Source of the DNA: Gonapodya sp. JEL0774
Taxonomy: Eukaryota > Monoblepharomycota > Monoblepharidomycetes > Monoblepharidales > Gonapodyaceae
Reading direction: 5' to 3'
Assembly (NCBI GenBank): GCA_027604505.1
Contig: JADIIX010000076.1
Span: 43,618-107,617 of the forward strand
Length of the DNA stretch: 64,000 nucleotides
The notes under the pieces are model-generated. The model was not told the DNA's origin. It ran no database searches and saw only the letters and a program-made list of their open reading frames with translations. The translations under genes were made by a program, and so were the position numbers. Below are positions 59,728 through 64,000 of the stretch, one piece after another; within the stretch, counting starts at the first letter, position 1, and each line of letters starts with the position of its first letter.

Positions 59728-59770
59728 TCGAGTGAATAGAAAATGATAATTAGAAATAGTACATATATTA

Positions 59771-60279
59771 CTACGAGCTGTCCCCTCCCCCTGTAATTCT
59801 TGTTTCTGTGTTCTCTAATCCCCCTGGACTCGAAGAGGATGCAGTATTGCCAAATGCGATTGGTGGTGGAACTTTCGTTGGTGCATTGCTCCTCAATACC
59901 ATCACGGCAGTGACAATGATCGCAACAATGACGACGAGGGCGAGAAATAGTCCCCCGATAATATAGTTCTCTGAAGATGGAAGGGAAAGTTGTAATGTGA
60001 AGATCACACGAGGCCGGTTGAGTGATACAGGGCAAAGTACTTACGCTTTCGCCTTGCCACTACTGGGTCTTCCGCATCTTCATCATCTTCATCATCCAAG
60101 CTATCATCTGGTAATTCTGTTGTTTTGACTGGAGCTGGTGGATTGCGCTCAGCCGCGGACCGTTTCGGAGCCAAAGCATCATTGGAACCTGGTGAATCCG
60201 CTGGAGGAATAGGAAGTTCGGCGACTGACGACAGGGAGACCTGCGACAATTCTTTATTGTTGTCTTCAGAAGATGCCAT
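59771..60279 (-). CDS. Small single-pass membrane protein, unknown
   Basis: Two exons, about 60279-60043 and 59978-59771, give roughly 148 aa. The N-terminal half is acidic and Ser/Pro-rich (MASSEDNNKELSQVSLSS; DDSLDDEDDEDAEDPVVA), followed by a basic RRKRK stop-transfer-like patch. A single hydrophobic helix follows, IIGGLFLALVVIVAIIVTAV, then a Gly/Ser/Thr-rich tail ending TGGGDSS. By the positive-inside rule the acidic N-terminus would be cytosolic and the C-terminus lumenal or extracellular. No family recognised. Confidence 0.6.
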
Positions 60280-60451
60280 TAAATTGATGGTGAGAATTGC
60301 AGAACAATTGGATTGGGTATTTTGGTCCGATCATTCATGACACGGCTTCGCCGTCCCCGTGCACGAATTCACACGAGTCCTATGTGCACAAACGGCAAAA
60401 ACAATAATATTACGTGATACGACAGCCATAATTACTGCAAATCGAAACGTG

Positions 60452-63400
60452 TTATCCCTCACACCACATCCTCAGTGACGATCCAAAGTCCGCACCGCAC
60501 TTCCGCCTCTTCCCAATGTTCTTCTCCTCCTTGAGAACAACTCGCCACTGCTCTATGACTTCAAGCACTTCAGGTAACCTTACATCACGATCTGGGGTGA
60601 CGGGTACCACAGAACCATCCTCAGCGCGACGAGACACTGCATCTGGGCTTCGAGATCGACAGCGTTTGCACGACAAAGCCTGCGGTGGAGAGTGGCGCAA
60701 GAATTGCTTGTTGGTAGAGACTGGAAGGAGAGGGGTTGCGGACACGGAAAGGGGATTCCGTTGAGGGTGAAGTGGTGGCCGGTTGGATCGAGTGCATGAA
60801 ATCATCGGAGGCACATGTATGGCCGATTTTGACCGCGAAGAAGCCAGCAAGAGTTTCCCATGGTATGGAGACATGGCTGCCGGAGGTTGAGGTGCGAACG
60901 GTGGCTCCTCATACTGTTCCCTGTGGTTGTGGACCAAGTCTTGATCATCCTGAGACTTTCCTGTCTGATGGCCCTCCGTTTCCAACACCGTCAATGATTC
61001 CAGCTCGTTGTCCACTTCGCATTGGAGCACAATTCCGTCCGCTCCACCATTTAGTCGATTCTGCTCTTGGTCTTCCCTGCACGAATCAGAGTTTCTTGTC
61101 ACTCCAAAATCACAACCGCGTTGTGTTTTCAAATCTTTCGCAAATGCACCGGCTAGTGCGGTATAAACATGTTGTGTCTTGTTTGGCGTGCTATCAATTC
61201 GCCGTCCAGGAGCTTGATGGTGCGTTGGCACTTGCGCCATAACAGGCTTGCTCTCCTCTCTGAGCGTCACGACAACATCCTGTGCAGAATTGGGGACAGG
61301 CCTCGCTTGCCTCAGGCGTGCCAACAATCCCTCAATAACAGGGTCGGGCTCAGTCTTTTCGCGGGTCCGTGCCTCGCTACCCGGTGAATTGAAAGGCTTC
61401 GCTCCACCGGTTTCCCCGCGAAAATGATAATGTAAACCACTCAATTCCCCAATTGTGTTCTCGTGGACCCACCGTCCACCATCGACTTCAGGTTCGCCGC
61501 CTTCCCTGCGCAAATAGGGTGCGAGCATGTTGGCTATGGCACTCGCGTGCAGGTCGGGTTGGCGGGTGTCGAGTACGCAAGGATGGACCGAAGTAGGACG
61601 AAGGCATGACACGAAGCGTACGAGTTCCCCTGGCGAAGAGTGGTGGGATAAGAGAACTTTCTGTGTGTTTACCCATAATACGTGAGCATGTTGCTCCTTT
61701 TGCAAGCACCCTCAAAAGAAACTCACGAGGCTCGGTACTTCAACTTGCTTTCCTTGCTTAACGACCAATTCCCTTGCCCACTCAACCCACCATTCGCCTC
61801 CTGCAGTCATCTTCTCCTTGACCTTCCCCTTCCTCCATCCACCCCTATCGTCTTCGTCCCCCGCTTCCACACTTCCCCAAGTCATTGTAGTAGGTTTCAG
61901 ATATGTGAGTTCCCCTCGGCGTGCTGCAGCGGCACAGAGCGGACACCATGTGCACGCGTGAATACGCGAGGCAGATGGGTCGCTAGTGAGATGCGCGAGA
62001 AGGGATTGAGGTAGCGAGCTATCAGGTGGGGAAGAGGCGAGGGTGCTGTAGAGTGCGAAAATGGCTTTCGGAACGTATACCTGAGTAGAAAAGACAGTTT
62101 TATCCTCAAACTGGGACCATTGATCGAGCTTATCCCCTGGCGGACATGAATCTTACTGCTTGTTGAATCAGCAGAGTCAACACGGCCTTTCCAACTTGAG
62201 CAGGCACTCCTCTCATAGTACATATACCAGTAGATCACCCACCGTTTTCATCTCGCTGCAGTACCGACCAGATTCATAAAACCCACCTTCTCTCCCAAGA
62301 CTCTCCCAATCGCCTCCCATAACCCCTCACTTCCCAGTCCAGAAGCCTGTAAATGGAACATTGATGTTCGCTGGGCCGAAGAGGAAGACCTTGTGCAAGC
62401 GGAAGAAGGAGATAGGAGGGGCTTTAAACGGGTAAGTAGGGAATTTATGGACTGCTCCTGCAGCCGTTGGGATTAAGCGACGATTTAGTATTTAGTCTGT
62501 TGTTCAAGGTACCAGCACGAGCTTCAGAGGGCTCGCATAGTGTGAACTGTATCTCACGCGAAATCACAGTTCCCAACTCTCCGAGACCAGATAAGTAAGC
62601 TGTGCCAGCCGCGGCCGGTGCACAGATCTACCCGTACTCTGACATGTTTTTATCGGCGAATGACGGGCCATGCCACTGTTTCTCATCGACCCGTCATCAG
62701 CAAAAACTCTCACCTCCTCGGGGAACTCCCCCCAACTTTCATCCGCGAAACTCGTATCTAGATAAATCTTATCAATCCTTCTGATTCTCGCTCGCGCATC
62801 GAGCATCGCTCCACCCTCCAGGCCCGTGGAGTGAAGTTGACTCAGGAAAGATGCGGAAGCACGGAGGTCGCCAGTGTAGAGGAGGGTGAATTCGCGAGAG
62901 GGGTGAAGAGACGTGCACGGAAGGAGAGTTTCGAACAGGAACATAGTGGAACCAGGGCAGTGGTTGGCCGAGATGAGTGTGAGGGTCGTGTAGGGTGGTA
63001 GACCTTCGAGGTCTGCAAGAGTTCGACAAGATGGGGTGGGCTCATCAATTCAACATTCTGCGATGACAATCTCATTTTTGAGATTTGTCCTGATATTCTG
63101 GTTGTCAAATGATCATCCGGTATAACATCTCCCTTTCCCCCTGTGTTCGTTGACCGGTTTGCCCTCAAAGCTTGAGATCCCACTTAAATACATCGACCCC
63201 TTCGACTTTACAAACAATTCATCGCGAGCACATGCCATTTACCATTGTATGGTCGCCCTAAATCAAGTGAGACGATGAACTTGTCTGAAACTGGCGGCAG
63301 TAATCGTTTGTGCCTCAAAATGGCAGCGGTCACATGAGAGCAATAGAGCGGTACATCGATGTTGGCTTTTTCGATTCCCTGAGTATGATCGGTGTGGGCG

Positions 63401-63501
63401 TGAGAGAGGAAAAACGCTGTGACATGCGGTGATCGAGCACCCCTGAAGTAGTCAACGCGGATGGAAGGAATTTCGCGTAATCGTCCATCGAAAGTCGACA
63501 T
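60452..63501 (-). CDS. DCLRE1C: Artemis-like (SNM1C/DCLRE1C) metallo-beta-lactamase DNA nuclease
   Basis: The start at 63501 gives MSTFDGRLREIPSIRVDYF, Artemis-like from its first residues. Motif 2 is FFLSHAHTDHTQGI (HxHxDH, metal ligands) near 63410. Next are PLYCSHVTAAILRH, LISANHCPGSTMFLFETLL (motif 3 His) near 62970, and LLYTGDLRASASF (motif 4 Asp) near 62860. IRRIDKIYLDTSFADESWGE follows. The beta-CASP part includes KVYVPKAIFAL, SRIHACTWCPLC, and LLSHHSSPGELVRFVSCLRP (about 61640). The last 350 residues are Pro/Arg/Ser-rich and probably disordered, ending GADFGSSLRMWCEG. Artemis opens hairpins and trims overhangs in end joining. SNM1A/B are alternatives, but the N-terminal MSxF start and the YLDTSF motif favour Artemis. 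Exons are about seven and approximate. Confidence 0.82.
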
Positions 63502-64000
63502 CTCGGTTGCGAAGTGTTTCTTTGACGTTGGACCAAAAGCAACAAGAAATGACGGATCCACCTCTTGCCCACCAAGGCGGCCGTGCATGTGCGTGCGACT
63601 GACGTTGGTTTTATCAATTGAACTCTATCTGAACATCCAACTGGTGATCATCAATCACATAGAGCATACTAATTACAACGTTGCATTGGTATTGTGTCGG
63701 TATCAGAGGTTTCGAGCCTGAAGAATATATATGCATGAAATTCATCACATGGTAGTCGTTCTGTCACTTTGGAAAAACCAATTTAGCTCGATATTGAGCA
63801 CACTGTGTATACTAAATGAAGACGCAGTGATGGTCAACAATGTACTGGACGGTCGAATCATGCATCAGGACGCGGTGACAAGACCACACAGAAGACAGGC
63901 CGGTTTCTAAACAGATGGCGGGCGCAATTAAATTGAGGATATGGCGACGATCGACAACTGACATTTTGTGTCAACCATACCCTGCACATATTTGGAGTTG
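63502..64000. other. Right end of window, upstream of Artemis-like gene
   Basis: About 500 bp with the Artemis leader and promoter. AT-rich from about 63650. No coding content or tRNA seen. Confidence 0.45.

Noticed and set aside
1-64000. tRNA genes, CRISPR arrays, transposons, viral insertions
   Set aside because: No cloverleaf with A/B boxes, no regularly spaced repeats, and no transposase, integrase or reverse transcriptase motifs were found by reading.

Overview
This 64 kb window comes from a eukaryotic nuclear genome and most likely from a zoosporic (flagellated) fungus of the chytrid type. Genes are compact and split by many short GT-AG introns, intergenic gaps are often below 200 bp, and nothing bacterial, viral or transposon-like was recognised. 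The core genes look fungal or opisthokont (CDC20 close in sequence to the fission-yeast Slp1 type, large Sec7 ARF-GEF, eS28). In addition the window carries four centriole or axoneme genes that non-flagellated fungi lack: CEP120, STPG2, the inner-arm dynein light chain p28/DNALI1, and the outer-arm docking protein ODAD2/ARMC4. Species cannot be named from sequence alone.

Layout, left to right: the 3' end of a BRWD/PHIP-type bromodomain gene (+), EMC3 (+), ribosomal protein eS28 (+), CEP120 (+), convergent STPG2 (-), RNA polymerase III subunit RPC6 (-), a doubtful small gene (+), a large WD-like protein with long low-complexity insertions (+), a two-TM largely disordered protein (+), an unrecognised gene (-), DNALI1 (-) head-to-head with Ku80 (+), CDC20 (+), convergent with a Sec7/BIG-type ARF-GEF (-), which is head-to-head with a tandem two-domain GST-kappa/HCCA-isomerase-like protein (+), a C2H2 zinc-finger regulator (+), an aldehyde dehydrogenase (+), a Sec14-GOLD lipid-transfer protein (-) head-to-head with a BIRC6-type ubiquitin-conjugating enzyme (+), ODAD2/ARMC4 (+), a small single-pass membrane protein (-), and an Artemis (DCLRE1C)-like nuclease (-).

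Themes: (1) flagellum and centriole genes are over-represented. (2) Two end-joining DNA-repair factors occur: Ku80 with a vertebrate-like C-terminal domain and acidic tail, and an Artemis-type metallo-beta-lactamase nuclease. (3) Gene structure has peculiarities: three GC-AG introns that reading frame and protein homology both demand, and several genes whose first coding exon is only 3-7 nt. (4) Unusual architectures include the fused GST-kappa-like protein with one Cys-type and one Ser-type active-site motif, and the E2 enzyme with three LQ-type repeats in front of a Cys-rich region. Exon boundaries given as exact were checked by reading frame; others are stated as approximate. Assignments rest on remembered family motifs, not on database searches.
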